Source of the DNA: Siphonodentalium dalli
Taxonomy: Eukaryota > Mollusca > Scaphopoda > Gadilida > Siphonodentaliidae
DNA: 64,000 bases
Direction: 5' to 3'
Assembly: GCA_032622095.1 (NCBI GenBank)
Contig: CP136064.1
Coordinates: forward strand, 246,917,827-246,981,826
Made by a program: the position numbers and the translations under genes. The stretch's first letter is position 1, and every line of letters begins with the position of its first letter. The notes beneath the pieces are model-generated. The model saw nothing but the letters and a program-made list of their open reading frames with translations. It did no database searches and was not told the origin of the DNA. Positions 24,601 through 29,939 of the stretch are shown in pieces.

Positions 24601-27600
24601 CATTACAGGTGTCATCTAGAATTTCATCTGGATTTTCAAATATTTTTAATTCTTGTAGCCCACCCTGAAAAGGAAAAAGATGGCGCATGTTCAAAATGGT
24701 TCCATGTACAAATTGACATGAACTGCACCAAATTAGGAAAAAAATTTTTTATCTGCCAATCAGTAAAGGCCCGTATTATCTTTGGGATAAAATCTAGGTA
24801 TATATTTTTTGAGTAGGTTGTAGGTTGATAACTATGCTTTATGCTCACGTTTATGCTATACTTCTGTGGACAGTTTTGTGGCATAAAAGAATACTGAGTA
24901 ATACTTATTGACCACCAAGAAGGCTAGAATATCATATAAAATATGTTATGACTGTTGGGATTAACCTACCAGATACATGTACATGTACCCCGCTGGACAA
25001 AACAAGTGTCCATTGCCACAGCGTTGTATTTGCCAGTCGGCCGCAGTGTCAGAGTTTGTAACTGCAGTTGAGCACCGCGGCCAAATGGCAAGTACACCGC
25101 GGCGAACGGCAAGTACACTGCGGCCGAACGGCAAGTACACCACGGCCGAATGGCAACTACACTGCGGCTGAACGGCATGTACACCATGGTTAGATTTCTG
25201 GTTTGTATTGTCTTTTTTCAGTCTAATGAACGTACACCATGGCAACTGCTCCATGGCCGAACGGCAAGTACACAGCAGCCCAACTGTAGTTAGCCGGTGG
25301 AGCTGCGGTGTAGTTGCATTTCGGCCGCACCACGGTTAAGTGGACACTAGTTTTGTCCAGCAGGGTTTCCATTGTTAACCAATCAGAAGGAACCTTTCTG
25401 AATAATTGCATCACTATTCCACTTCGCTGATATTTTAACATATTCCCCGAAGTCCTTCTTTCACGTCTATTAGAGACTCGATCATTTTAACATTACATCT
25501 AACATATGTACATACATGTACATAGTATCATATTCAATTTAAGAATTTGTTTATCTTCTTAACCCTTTACCCAACAAACCGGCCAAATAAAGCTTCAACA
25601 GCCTAAAATATCTTCGGTCTGTCTCAATAGAACCATACAAATATGGATATCATTGGAATCGGCTCCTTGACCACATTGTGATAGTTACAGTTATGCCCTG
25701 TGCCAATGCATTCTCTTATATATGCGAGTCGACCATAGGTCGCCTCGCATATATAAGAGAATGCATTGGCCTAAAAAAAATTTTTAATGTGTTAAGCCAA
25801 TGCATTCTCTTATATATGCGAGGCGACCTATGGTCGACTCGCATATATAAGAGAATGCATTGGCACAGGGCCCTTCTGTTGGGTAAAGGGTTAAAGGCCC
25901 CCTTAATTTTCAAACTCCCAGATCACATTATATAAAATATGCCATATCATATACCATTTGAAAGAGTTTTGTTCAAGTTATTCGATGTAATAAACTGTGA
26001 ACATGTTGTTTTTGTCGAGATATCAACATCTGTTCTGCACAAAGTCGATTATTTTCAATGGAAGGGAAATAACTCTATATATTTAGATATAGTGTTATTC
26101 AGATTCCATTGAGAATAAACTACAGTTGAATGCTGTTGCATTCTGGGAGCCATAACGGGGGAAATGAATTTATGATTTCAGCTATTTTCTATTACTCTAT
26201 GGGCACCTTCTGAGACACAGTCGTTCCAAATGGTGATGAAATATAGTATTTTAATAATATTTTATGGCATAGATTGTTATTAAAACCGTATATCAAGGCA
26301 CTATAAAAACAAATCAGTGACTCGAAAATTAAGTGTGCCTTTAAAGGGGTACTGTACGCCATTTTCAATAAATTCCCGGTGATAACAACGATCTATTATC
26401 GATACTATATAGAAATATAAGTAATTTGAGTCGAAGATGTATTCTGTAAACGCTCAGGTTAATAGGCTATCTTAAAATTTAATAATTTAAAAGTTAATAA
26501 TTTAATATAAATTGATTTTATGGCTCCAGCCATAAAATGGCGTCTCTTAAAATTCGAATTTCCGTGTACAAAACGTAATCAAATTATAATTGAGGGATAT
26601 TGGATTAGGAAAACAATTGCACACACGATCGTTTGAAACATTATGCTTATACGGGGAGAAAACCCAAGCCAATCATTGACTAGTGACGGTACACTAACTT
26701 AAATGAGTATATGGGACTACTAACCATATAATATAATGTTTATTTGATTCATTTGGTTGAAAACTTTACAAAAATTACTCGACAACGACAATTTGTATTT
26801 TTGCATTCCGGTAAATTTGCCATCCGTAACAATACTTCGTACTCAACAAACTTTCAAAAAATGGAAAAGTTGTTACATTATTCTCCGACTCGGGGATTAT
26901 AGAAACCAACAACAACATCTTGGGTACAGTACCCCTTTAACTGATTTTTTTTATAACAAGTAAAAAAATAAAATTTAAAACCAATTTATATTTTATTCCC
27001 CCCCTTCTCCTAGCTACCCTCTTTATAAAAAGTTCTTTCTCCATGATGCTACATGAAGCGAAGCGTCAATGTCTGAATTGCATTGAGATGATTGAATGAG
27101 TGTTGCAATAACAAGGGATATCCATCCTGGATCAAGTTCAGATGTACTCAACTCTTTCTGGTACCCTAGAACTACCAATAAAGTTTGAAAGTCAAGTCGA
27201 CTTGATTATCTCTATATTCTAGGTCTATTCAGCCATTGATCAGGCAATGCATCTCATTTTATACTCTATGGATGACATGCAACAAAAGAATTTATTTAAG
27301 TCAAGTATGAGTGCTAAATACATGTACCACAAAGAACCACATATAACAACAAGCCTTGAAATAGTGTGTCTGTCATTTGCAGAATGAGGTCCCCAGAGGG
27401 TGAATTTAGTGATGCTACCCCGCATGGCGGGCTAGCATCACCAAATTCACCCTCTGCGGACCTCATTCTGCTTACACCTCAGCAGAATGAGGTCCCCAGA
27501 GGGTGAATTTGGTGATGCTAGCCCACTATGCGGGGTAGCATCACTAAATTCACCCTCTGGGGACCTTATTCTGCAAATGACAGGCACACTATTTCAAGGC

Positions 27601-28997
27601 TTGTATAACAACATGGTAATTATAGCGAAAATAAATAAAAGGCATACTAGTAAAGTCATTTACATACTAGTAGTTCCTTTCACCATGTTGTTTTATGTGG
27701 TTCTTTGGCCGATGGGGCCATTGTCATAACGTTGTATACATAAATGCACACCAGTCTTTGTCCGTGCAGGATTGAAACAATGTCAGAAATAAATGTCATG
27801 ATGTACGTACTTCAATTTTTCATCCGACAATCCTCAAAATTGGCCACGGCAATAAGCAATGCTATGGGAAACGCTGTGGCAACATTTGGAATCTAATACT
27901 CCACATCATTGAATTTGCCATGGGACATTTTTCCTAATTTTGAGGCTGATCCAATATGCTGATATCACGAAAAATCATCTTCTACAGTAATGCCCTAAAT
28001 AATCAAATCCTTGACCACAGTAGAATTATGGGTAATTATGCTGTGGTTAAGGAGTTGATTATTTAGGGCATTACTGTAAGTTCTATGCAATGTTAAAGTG
28101 CATCGGCCATTGGTCACACATCAATCTTAAAATTAATTAGTCGGCGCCAGTATGGGGCTGAACGCTAACGAATAATTTGTGTGCATTTCTGTTTAAAACA
28201 ATATGACAATTAATGACCCAACCCTTGTCAAGTGACATTAGGTAAGGCTGGTGTGCATTTCTGTTTGTAGAAGTGTGCACAATGTGTATTTGTATATAAA
28301 AAGTTATTACAACAAACAATATTGCACTCATCCCTCAACTCAAATTGATTCTCTTGAAGCATATTCTCTCTTGCGTAGAGTAGATAATGGCAAAAATGTA
28401 TAATCACTACATTTAGGTGCAGTATCATTTTAAATAACAAATTAATACTTACATGCATACTTTTTTCAAAATTTGGTCCCGAGAATATATATAAATGTGA
28501 TCCTGGTTGGAAGTGAATTGTGTTATAACTGTTTTTGGTGTCTTTGGTGCCAACTAATTTACAATTAACGTACAGCTGAATCTCATTATTGTTAAACCGC
28601 AATCCAAGCCTCGTCCATTTATCCAGAATGGAGGGAATATCGAAACTTGCAAGAATATTAGACTCCGACACATGAATCGAATCTGGAGTGTAGTATAAGT
28701 TTACTCTCTGCTCACCATTATAAACCTCCGAAAGTTCTAAACCGAACTGAATTATAAAACTTGGACTAACAACAGAAAACAAGTAACCTCCTATAGCACT
28801 TTGAGGTTTACAAGTCAACGAAATAGAAAAATCCTGATATAACGTTGGATGGAAGAACTGTCTAGCAGGAGTCCGAACTCTTGTACCCTCCCTTATAAGA
28901 AATGCTGGATATCCGTCCAGTCCGTTCACATAGGTTATTCCATTATGGTCTGGTAATCCTATGGCTGATAGTAGCTCTATTTCTGCGACCGTTTTGT
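534..28997 (-). CDS. COL18A1-like: Multiplexin (collagen XV/XVIII-like) gene, N-terminal part, 8 exons seen
   Basis: Eight minus-strand exons (28453-28997, 24581-24664, 18677-18748, 17764-17827, 12563-12735, 11437-11682, 10104-10392, 534-625) splice together without a frame break: every junction has AG/GT ends and matching phase (0,0,0,1,0,0,1). The product runs laminin-G/TSPN-like domain, short acidic and Ser-Gly linker, Cys/Pro-rich linker, then interrupted Gly-X-Y repeats. That order, with a conserved block of the type GLQELK following the LamG core, then a Cys and an acidic stretch, is the N-terminal layout of vertebrate collagens XV and XVIII and invertebrate multiplexins, secreted basement-membrane proteoglycan collagens. 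About 520 residues are visible. The signal peptide exon, the remaining collagenous domains and any endostatin domain are not in view. All exons are free of stops although the introns are crowded with mobile elements, so the gene looks functional. Family assignment is from domain order and recalled similarity, not a search. Confidence 0.85.
688..900. repeat. Family D palindromic MITE (Tc1/mariner-like)
   Basis: Near-perfect fold-back of about 210 bp flanked by TA. The ends read CAGTAATGCCCTAAATAATC and its complement, and the arms meet at a GAAAGCTCTC/GAGAGCTTTC-type centre (here altered). TA flanks and CAGTA ends match Tc1/mariner (pogo-like) non-autonomous elements. About 18 copies or fragments occur in the window. 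A further solitary end lies at about 928-942. Confidence 0.8.
985..1390. repeat. TTAA-type composite MITE with hairpin module, PB4 variant
   Basis: Outer inverted ends (CCAGTCGGAAGTCGGGAT / ATCCCGACTTGCGACTGG) enclose one full hairpin module (1022-1089, core TCTTATATATGCGAG) and one truncated module (1316-1340). The interior (about 1100-1260) recurs at 31260-31440, including CATCCATTACCCTGCAGGGAGC. Outer ends differ from PB1-PB3, but the hairpin is the same. Confidence 0.7.
1400..1796. other. Unassigned intron with an inverted pair
   Basis: A loose inverted repeat pairs AATCACTTGACTGAACTGGT (about 1417-1436) with its complement near 1541-1560, each next to a GACGTGA motif, giving an imperfect fold-back of about 150 bp. 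The rest shows nothing I can name. Confidence 0.4.
1801..2036. repeat. PB3 MITE copy
   Basis: TTAA at 1797-1800 and 2037-2040. The PB3 family has unlike arms: one end carries GGAGCTGCGCTGGTGCAGCA, the other TTTCAGGAAGCTC, each next to CCCTT/AAGGG. Inside are two hairpin modules whose loop is TCTCCCATAGGGAGC rather than the TCGACCATAGGTCGC of PB1/PB2. Reverse orientation relative to the copy at 32201. Confidence 0.75.
2063..2425 (+). repeat. Family F dispersed repeat
   Basis: Starts TTAAAGACATATTATGTACT and ends near CACATCACTTTAA. Four copies are seen (also 5492, 46190, 63835), colinear over up to 370 bp. No inverted termini or coding potential seen. It directly follows the PB3 copy. Confidence 0.65.
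2711..3092. repeat. PB1 MITE copy (TTAA, CCCTTTACCCAACA ends)
   Basis: TTAA at 2707-2710 and 3093-3096; terminal inverted repeat CCCTTTACCCAACA. TTAA duplication and CCCTTT ends are typical of piggyBac-group elements. A unique arm (CCGGCCAAATAAAGCTTC and on to about 2855) precedes two 67-bp hairpin modules, each with 32-nt arms, one mismatch and an ATA loop, in opposite orientation around an AT-rich spacer. Eight copies occur in this window. Confidence 0.8.
3132..3576. repeat. Family E long element with 8-bp target duplication
   Basis: Ends CAAGCCTGCAAATAGTGTG and complement; flanked by AACTCACA at 3124-3131 and 3577-3584. Inner palindromes built from GAATGAGGTCCCCAGAGGGT. An 8-bp duplication fits hAT, but the CAAGCC ends are not classical for that group, so superfamily is open. 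The long form has a non-palindromic interior around 3270-3460 shared with copies near 4240, 16500, 21900, 32850 and 48720. Confidence 0.75.
4037..4393. repeat. Family E copy
   Basis: Starts CTAGCCTGCAAATAG and ends CTTGCAGGCTTG. Flanks GTAGACGC (4028-4035) and GTAGATGC (4394-4401) look like an 8-bp duplication with one change. Contains the GGTCCCCAGAGGGTGAATTT units. Confidence 0.65.
4400..5165. other. Unassigned intron
   Basis: Slightly more C-rich around 4600-4760 (ATTCCGCG repeated twice), otherwise nothing recognised; no exon with the gene's phase was seen here. Confidence 0.4.
5168..5424. repeat. PB3 MITE copy
   Basis: Right TTAA at 5425-5428; left end reads TTTACCCTTCCATGACTGG, so the left TTAA has mutated. 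Two hairpin modules with CTCCCATAGGGA loop types; the unique right arm is TTTAATGCTGCACCAGC. Confidence 0.75.
5492..5862 (+). repeat. Family F copy
   Basis: Colinear with 2063-2425 from TTAAAGACATATTATGGACT to GTTTCACATCACTTTAA. Confidence 0.65.
5940..6520. repeat. Imperfect inverted repeats, unassigned family
   Basis: GGGAAATGTTCAGATAAT (about 6020) is complementary to ATTATCTGAACATTTCC (about 6075), forming a fold-back; the same end recurs alone near 9717, 11262, 35698 and 30210. A second loose pair (6180-6240 against 6440-6500) surrounds an AT-rich stretch. Confidence 0.4.
6603..6779. repeat. PB2-end fold-back MITE without the hairpin module
   Basis: TTAA at 6599-6602 and 6780-6783. Ends CCCTTTCAGTGCCAAGTCC. 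The whole 177 bp is one palindrome with arms of about 75 nt; the ends match PB2, but the shared hairpin module is absent. Confidence 0.75.
6790..7340. other. Unassigned intron
   Basis: Both strands have open frames of about 100 codons between 7021 and 7357, but they overlap, have no recognisable domain, and lie in the large collagen intron. I do not call a gene. Confidence 0.4.
7344..7534. repeat. Family D MITE
   Basis: TA at 7342-7343 and 7535-7536; full palindrome with CAGTAATGCCC ends. Confidence 0.8.
7706..8180. repeat. PB2 MITE copy
   Basis: TTAA at 7702-7705 and 8181-8184; ends CCCTTTCAGTGCCAGG / CCTGGCACTCAAAGGG. Contains GGCCGATCTCATCGGCCC near the left end, a (TA)n run at 7798-7812, the motif GGTATGCTTAAGCATGC, and one hairpin module at 8065-8131. 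The internal TTAA at 7848-7851 is the empty version of the site occupied in the copy at 29101. Confidence 0.8.
8196..8450. repeat. Family E short element, 8-bp target duplication
   Basis: Flanked by TTGATGAG at 8188-8195 and 8451-8458. Ends CAAGCCTTGAAATAGGGTG. Consists of two opposed palindromic units, each a GGTCCCCAGAGGGTGAATTT fold-back, around a GCTGAGGTGTAAGC centre. Confidence 0.85.
8598..8752. repeat. PB3 MITE, left-truncated
   Basis: Begins with GCATTGGCTTACAAGGTCAAGG and keeps one hairpin module and the right end before TTAA at 8753-8756. Confidence 0.65.
9270..9700. repeat. Family I element
   Basis: Left end after TTAA (9266-9269) reads AGGCACACTTAATTTTCGAA; right end is the complement, TTCGAAAATTAAGTGGGC, with the right TTAA mutated. 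Open frames inside on both strands have no recognisable domain. Another full copy is at 25895-26340 and a fragment at about 20141-20370. Confidence 0.65.
10104..10392 (-). CDS. Multiplexin collagenous exon with acidic interruption
   Basis: 289 nt, starts phase 0, ends after one base of Gly. Acceptor TTACTAG, donor GTTAGT at 10098-10103. It encodes [12 protein letters not shown], Gly-X-Y through GPPGPPG, then an acidic non-helical segment ([18 protein letters not shown]) with two Ser-Gly sites in an acidic setting, then a second helix from VPGKRGPPG to GPPGLQ. The acidic Ser-Gly context makes it a second candidate glycosaminoglycan site by inference. Confidence 0.9.
10432..10880. repeat. PB3 MITE split by another element
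   Basis: TTAA 10432-10435 then CCCTTCCATTGACAGGAGC; the first hairpin arm stops at TCTCTTA (10497), resumes at 10834 (TTACATATAAGAGAAACATTGG), and the rest is degenerate. Confidence 0.75.
10498..10833. mobile_element. PIF/Harbinger-like MITE with TTA duplication
   Basis: Terminal inverted repeats GTGCCACCGCAGACGCTGCG and complement (about 30 nt, imperfect inside), flanked by TTA at 10495-10497 and 10834-10836. A 3-bp TTA duplication is the hallmark of PIF/Harbinger elements. The 336-bp body is GC-richer than its surroundings and carries many GATC/CGATC motifs. The open frame inside is not coding as far as I can tell. It sits inside a hairpin arm of a PB3 element. Confidence 0.75.
11071..11243. 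repeat. Family D MITE
   Basis: TA-flanked palindrome, left half shortened relative to the 210-bp form. Confidence 0.75.
11437..11682 (-). CDS. Multiplexin collagenous exon with one interruption
   Basis: 246 nt, 82 codons, phase 0 both ends, acceptor TTTTATAG, donor GTCAGT at 11431-11436. It encodes [12 protein letters not shown], a short imperfection, then [13 protein letters not shown], an interruption [12 protein letters not shown], and a second Gly-X-Y run ending GLPGQK. Multiple short breaks in the helix are the feature that gives multiplexins their name. Confidence 0.9.
11690..12235. other. Multiplexin intron, unassigned part
   Basis: No recognised repeat or exon; ATGACGTCATGAA-like palindromes around 11805-11842 (three TGACGT motifs) are the only local pattern. 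Confidence 0.4.
12236..12392. repeat. PB3 MITE, right half
   Basis: Contains CTTGTAAGTCAGTGCATTC, one hairpin module, TTTAATGCTGCACTAGC and a degenerate end; the left half is missing. Confidence 0.6.
12563..12735 (-). CDS. Multiplexin collagenous exon (Gly-X-Y)
   Basis: 173 nt, begins with two bases completing the split Gly codon, ends phase 0 at donor GTTAGT (12557-12562). Acceptor TTTTGTTTTAG. It encodes uninterrupted Gly-X-Y triplets: [20 protein letters not shown] at the start and [12 protein letters not shown] at the end. Charged KGD and KGE triplets are typical of triple-helix stabilisation. A TTAA-flanked family H element begins only about 16 nt upstream of the acceptor AG. Confidence 0.9.
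12757..13272. repeat. Family H element, truncated
   Basis: TTAA at 12753-12756 then AGGGATACTCTACACC; colinear with the full copy at 26345-26936 (shared TCGAAGATGT, TTATGGCTCCAGCCATAA) until a family E insertion at 13273. Its first base lies about 21 nt from collagen exon 12563-12735. Confidence 0.7.
13273..13445. repeat. Family E element, left part only
   Basis: CAAGCCTTGAAATAGGGTG start and one and a half palindromic units, broken at 13445 where sequence of different composition starts. Confidence 0.7.
13446..14150. other. GC-richer block of unknown origin
   Basis: Abrupt composition change relative to both flanks. Overlapping open frames on both strands (134-138 codons at 13386-13826) have no domain I recognise; the minus-strand one is rich in Gln, Lys, Arg and His and could be a remnant of a retroelement gag-like protein, which is only a guess. 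Starts inside a broken family E element, so it is probably an inserted or rearranged piece. Confidence 0.35.
14287..14636. repeat. Chimeric TTAA MITE
   Basis: Ends in TTAA (14637-14640) with the PB3 right end (ATCAGGAAGCTCCCATCAT), but its remaining hairpin module (14523-14590) has the PB1/PB2-type loop GGTGACCTATGGTTGAC. A long stretch of TTTTTATCATTTTTT repeats separates the module arms. Confidence 0.65.
15147..15359. repeat. Family D MITE
   Basis: Complete palindrome; the flanks read GAACTA before and GAACTA after the last ACT, so the right TA is not directly adjacent, unlike other copies. Confidence 0.75.
15417..15487. repeat. Family E end fragment
   Basis: CAAGCCTTGAAATTGTGTG and the first unit only. 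Confidence 0.6.
15786..15998. repeat. Family D MITE
   Basis: TA-flanked full palindrome with a GAAAGCTCTCGGGGAGAGCT centre. Confidence 0.8.
16331..16760. repeat. Family E long element, degenerate
   Basis: Contains the GAATGAGGTCCCCAGAGTGT unit, the long-form interior (16500-16700) and one final unit; outer ends are lost. Confidence 0.6.
17017..17184. repeat. Family D MITE
   Basis: Palindrome with shortened arms, ends CAGGAGTGCCC and GGGCATTACTA. Confidence 0.75.
17200..17286. repeat. Family D half-element
   Basis: One arm from CAGTAATGCCC to AATATGGC, then directly a TTTACTGTA end: the second arm is almost wholly deleted. Confidence 0.7.
17312..17450. repeat. Family E copy, single unit
   Basis: One fold-back unit between TTTAGTGTGTCTGTCATTTG and ATTATTTCAAGGCTT. 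Confidence 0.65.
17524..17735. repeat. PB3 MITE, ends decayed
   Basis: Two hairpin modules, with loops near 17555 and 17660, and the TTTAATGCTGAACCACGCAG arm. Terminates about 25 nt before the donor of exon 17764-17827. Confidence 0.65.
17764..17827 (-). CDS. Multiplexin exon: Cys/Pro linker before the triple helix
   Basis: 64 nt, starts phase 0, ends after one base of a Gly codon. Acceptor CTCTTTCAG, donor GTAAGCC. It encodes [21 protein letters not shown] and the first base of Gly. The CPGC pair just ahead of the first Gly-X-Y exon may form interchain disulfides that register the trimer; this role is inferred from collagens in general. Small exon, but phase with both neighbours is exact. 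Confidence 0.8.
17930..18081. repeat. Family E copy with 8-bp target duplication
   Basis: Flanked by GCTATTTT at 17922-17929 and 18082-18089. Single fold-back unit between CAAGCCTGCC and GCAGGCTTG. Confidence 0.8.
18313..18641. repeat. PB3 MITE with internal duplication
   Basis: TTAA at 18309-18312 and 18642-18645. Two hairpin modules and then a duplicated piece of the right arm (CTATGGGAGACTCACAT at about 18570). Right TTAA lies 25 nt from the donor of exon 18677-18748. Confidence 0.75.
18677..18748 (-). CDS. Multiplexin exon: Ser-Gly linker
   Basis: 72 nt, 24 codons, phase 0 both sides, acceptor TTTTTTTCAG, donor GTAAGT at 18671-18676. It opens with GSGSGS followed by [18 protein letters not shown]. 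Ser-Gly runs preceded by acidic residues (here from the preceding exon) are typical glycosaminoglycan attachment sites, and collagens XV and XVIII carry such chains; attachment here is an inference. The 3' splice site and first 17 nt of this exon recur in a partial duplicate about 98 bp upstream (about 18825-18870). Confidence 0.8.
18725..18900. repeat. Partial tandem duplication of a collagen splice acceptor
   Basis: GATCCAGATCCGCTTCCCTG at the start of exon 18677-18748 recurs about 98 bp higher (18831-18848, CCTTG for CCCTG), followed by similar sequence including GATCATTTATTA. The upstream copy thus holds 17 nt of exon plus the polypyrimidine tract, with CAAG in place of CAGG at the acceptor. 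Confidence 0.75.
19327..19632. repeat. 29-bp minisatellite, about 10.5 units
   Basis: Unit TGTGGGGAGGTCTGCCTCAG followed by TCTGACTAA, with few changes between units; the first two are the most diverged. It runs directly into a PB3 right end. Confidence 0.9.
19633..19669. repeat. PB3 right-end remnant
   Basis: CCCAGGAAGCTCCAGTCATGG and AGGG before TTAA (19670-19673), abutting the minisatellite; everything else of the element is missing. Confidence 0.65.
20035..20140. repeat. Family D half-element
   Basis: Left arm only, TA then CAGTAATGCCC, stops at GAAAGCTCTT. Confidence 0.7.
20141..20370. repeat. Family I fragment
   Basis: Shares GTTGCATTCTGGGTAAATAA-like and CTATCACTTGGTGGAC-like segments with 9270-9700 and 26100-26200; no ends. 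Confidence 0.5.
20371..21775. other. Unassigned intron, with a short telomere-like run
   Basis: A degenerate CCCTAA tract (CCTAAACCCTAACCCTAATC) lies at about 21170-21200. Two related segments (about 21215-21320 and 21365-21500) share AAAATGTAG and AAAGTCGGACAGACGTCA-type text, so they are a diverged direct duplication. G-run at 21650-21665. Confidence 0.5.
21780..22168. repeat. Family E long element, decayed ends
   Basis: Two GGTCCCCAGA units around the long-form interior; adjacent on the right to a PB2 element. Confidence 0.65.
22174..22609. repeat. PB2 MITE copy, reverse orientation
   Basis: TTAA at 22170-22173 and 22610-22613. One hairpin module (22221-22287); the interior is the reverse complement of 7706-8180, including the empty TTAA at 22515-22518. 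Confidence 0.8.
23012..23348. repeat. PB3 MITE with three hairpin modules
   Basis: TTAA at 23008-23011 and 23349-23352. Three modules instead of two (around 23055-23110, 23137-23203, 23235-23301). Confidence 0.75.
23402..23655. repeat. Family E short element, 8-bp target duplication
   Basis: Flanked by AGTATACT at 23394-23401 and 23656-23663; two opposed fold-back units. Confidence 0.85.
23992..24190 (+). repeat. Family G fragment
   Basis: Starts TAGATCATGCCATGAATC and follows the family to CACATTAGAGGTG, then ends. Confidence 0.65.
24458..24479. repeat. Poly(G) tract, 22 bases
   Basis: Uninterrupted G run that replaces the first half of a PB2 hairpin module: sequence resumes at 24480 exactly at the loop (ACCTATGGTCGACTCGC). 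Confidence 0.85.
24480..24557. repeat. PB2 MITE, right remnant
   Basis: Half hairpin module and the PB2 end before TTAA at 24558-24561. Confidence 0.7.
24581..24664 (-). CDS. Multiplexin exon: end of LamG/TSPN domain
   Basis: 84 nt, 28 codons, phase 0 at both ends. Acceptor CCTTTTTCAG before 24664, donor GTAAGAG just below 24581. It encodes [19 protein letters not shown] followed by a Cys and an acidic NDPEELIE tail. In collagen XVIII the corresponding block has the last LamG strand (AELKV-like) followed by a Cys and acidic residues, so this Cys probably pairs with Cys145 of the preceding exon, an inference from the family. A truncated MITE ends at 24561, about 15 nt beyond the donor. Confidence 0.85.
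24988..25365. mobile_element. Unassigned inverted-repeat element with a 22-bp internal array
   Basis: Ends CCCCGCTGGACAAAACAAGT and complement of CCCTGCTGGACAAAACTAGT, about 25 nt with few mismatches. No target duplication found. Inside are five 22-bp units (about 25075-25185) of the type GCGGCCGAACGGCAAGTACA and an inverted single unit near 25250, giving a CpG-rich block. Confidence 0.55.
25563..25890. repeat. PB1 MITE, short spacer
   Basis: TTAA at 25559-25562 and 25891-25894. Two full hairpin modules separated by only about 25 bp. Confidence 0.85.
25895..26340. repeat. Family I element
   Basis: Begins at the TTAA shared with the PB1 element and ends at TTAA 26341-26344. Ends AGGCCCCCTTAATTTTC and GAAAATTAAGTGTGCCT. 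Confidence 0.7.
26345..26936. repeat. Family H element, full copy
   Basis: TTAA at 26341-26344 and 26937-26940; ends AGGGGTACTGTACGCC and GGGTACAGTACCCCT. About 590 bp, includes TTTTATGGCTCCAGCCATAA. Confidence 0.75.
27350..27603. repeat. Family E short element, 8-bp target duplication
   Basis: Flanked by TATAACAA at 27342-27349 and 27604-27611. Confidence 0.85.
27985..28076. repeat. Family D minimal MITE (92 bp)
   Basis: TA-flanked; only the outer about 45 nt of each arm remains. Confidence 0.8.
28453..28997 (-). CDS. Multiplexin exon 1 of those seen: LamG/TSPN-like domain
   Basis: 545 nt, acceptor TTTTTCAG before 28997, donor GTAAGT at 28447-28452. The exon starts with two bases of a split codon, so an upstream exon with one base is required. 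It encodes 181 residues with alternating hydrophobic beta-strand character: an [12 protein letters not shown] start, [13 protein letters not shown] near residues 52-64, [10 protein letters not shown] near 69-78, VNLYYTPDS near 98-106, [10 protein letters not shown] near 125-134, and IQLYVNC with Cys145. This is the TSPN/laminin-G fold found at the N terminus of collagens XV, XVIII, V/XI and IX; the WTRL and LYVNC patterns best recall XV/XVIII. The frame stays open for some codons past the donor, but that stretch is intron: the strong GTAAGT and the in-phase next exon decide the end. Confidence 0.88.
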
Positions 28998-29100
28998 CTG
29001 AAAAATAAGAGAATTAAAGGTGAGTATTTTTTGGAGCATTTTTATAAATTAAAAAGTCTGATTTCTTACCGCATATCACTTAAATCTGATTGAGTTTTAA

Positions 29101-29935
29101 CCCTTTCAGTGCCAGGGGCCGATCTCATCAACCCTAATTTACGGTCTGTAAAATCGGCCCTAAAAAAAATAAAAAATAAAACATATTTTTATTTTTTAGA
29201 TTTTTTTGGGTTGAATTTTTTTGGGTATGCTTAACCCTTTACCCAACAGAACGGCCCTGTGCCAATGCATTCTCTTATATATGCGAGTCGACCATAGGTC
29301 GCCTCGCATATATAAGAGAATGCATTGGCTTAACACATTAAAATTTATAAAATTGTTAAAGAATGTAAGAAAAAATGGTAAAAAGTGTTAAAAAAATATT
29401 TTTTTTAGGCGAATGCATTCTCTTATATATGCGAGGCGACCTATGGTCGACTCGCAAATATAAGAGAATGCATTGGCACAGGGCATAACTGTAACTATCA
29501 CAATGTGGTCAAGGAGCCGGTTCCAATGATATCCATATGTGTATGGTTCTATTGAGACAGACCGAAGATATTTTAGGCTGTTGAAGCTTTATTTGGCCGG
29601 TTTTGGCCGGTTTGTTGGGTAAAGGGTTAAGCATGCTATAGCAAATTTAAAAACAAACTGGATAAAACCTTAGGGGCATGTTATAACTCAAAACTATCAC
29701 CAAGTATTCATAGTAATAATTTTGATGCCCATGACAAACGTAAGATTCCCTGGCACTAAACCTACAAAATAAGTCTGTTAAAGAATATAAGAAAAAATTA
29801 TTAAATGAAAAATTGTTAGGCCAATGCATTCTCTTATATATGCGAGGCGACCTATGGTCAACTCGCATATATAAGAGAATGCATTGGCACAGGGTATATG
29901 GGTTGATACAAAAATCGGACCTGGCACTGAAAGGG
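29101..29935. repeat. PB2 MITE carrying a nested PB1
   Basis: TTAA at 29097-29100 and 29936-29939. Interrupted by PB1 at the internal TTAA of GGTATGCTTAAGCATGC. One own hairpin module at 29819-29885. It starts about 100 bp upstream of the LamG exon's acceptor. Confidence 0.85.
29235..29626. repeat. PB1 MITE nested in PB2
   Basis: TTAA at 29231-29234 and 29627-29630; two hairpin modules; reverse orientation relative to 2711-3092. Confidence 0.85.
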
Positions 29936-29939
29936 TTAA

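Noticed and set aside
28228-28452. Open frame continuing past the LamG exon
   Set aside because: A strong GTAAGT donor at 28447-28452 and a phase-matched following exon place this stretch in the intron; composition also changes to intron-like.
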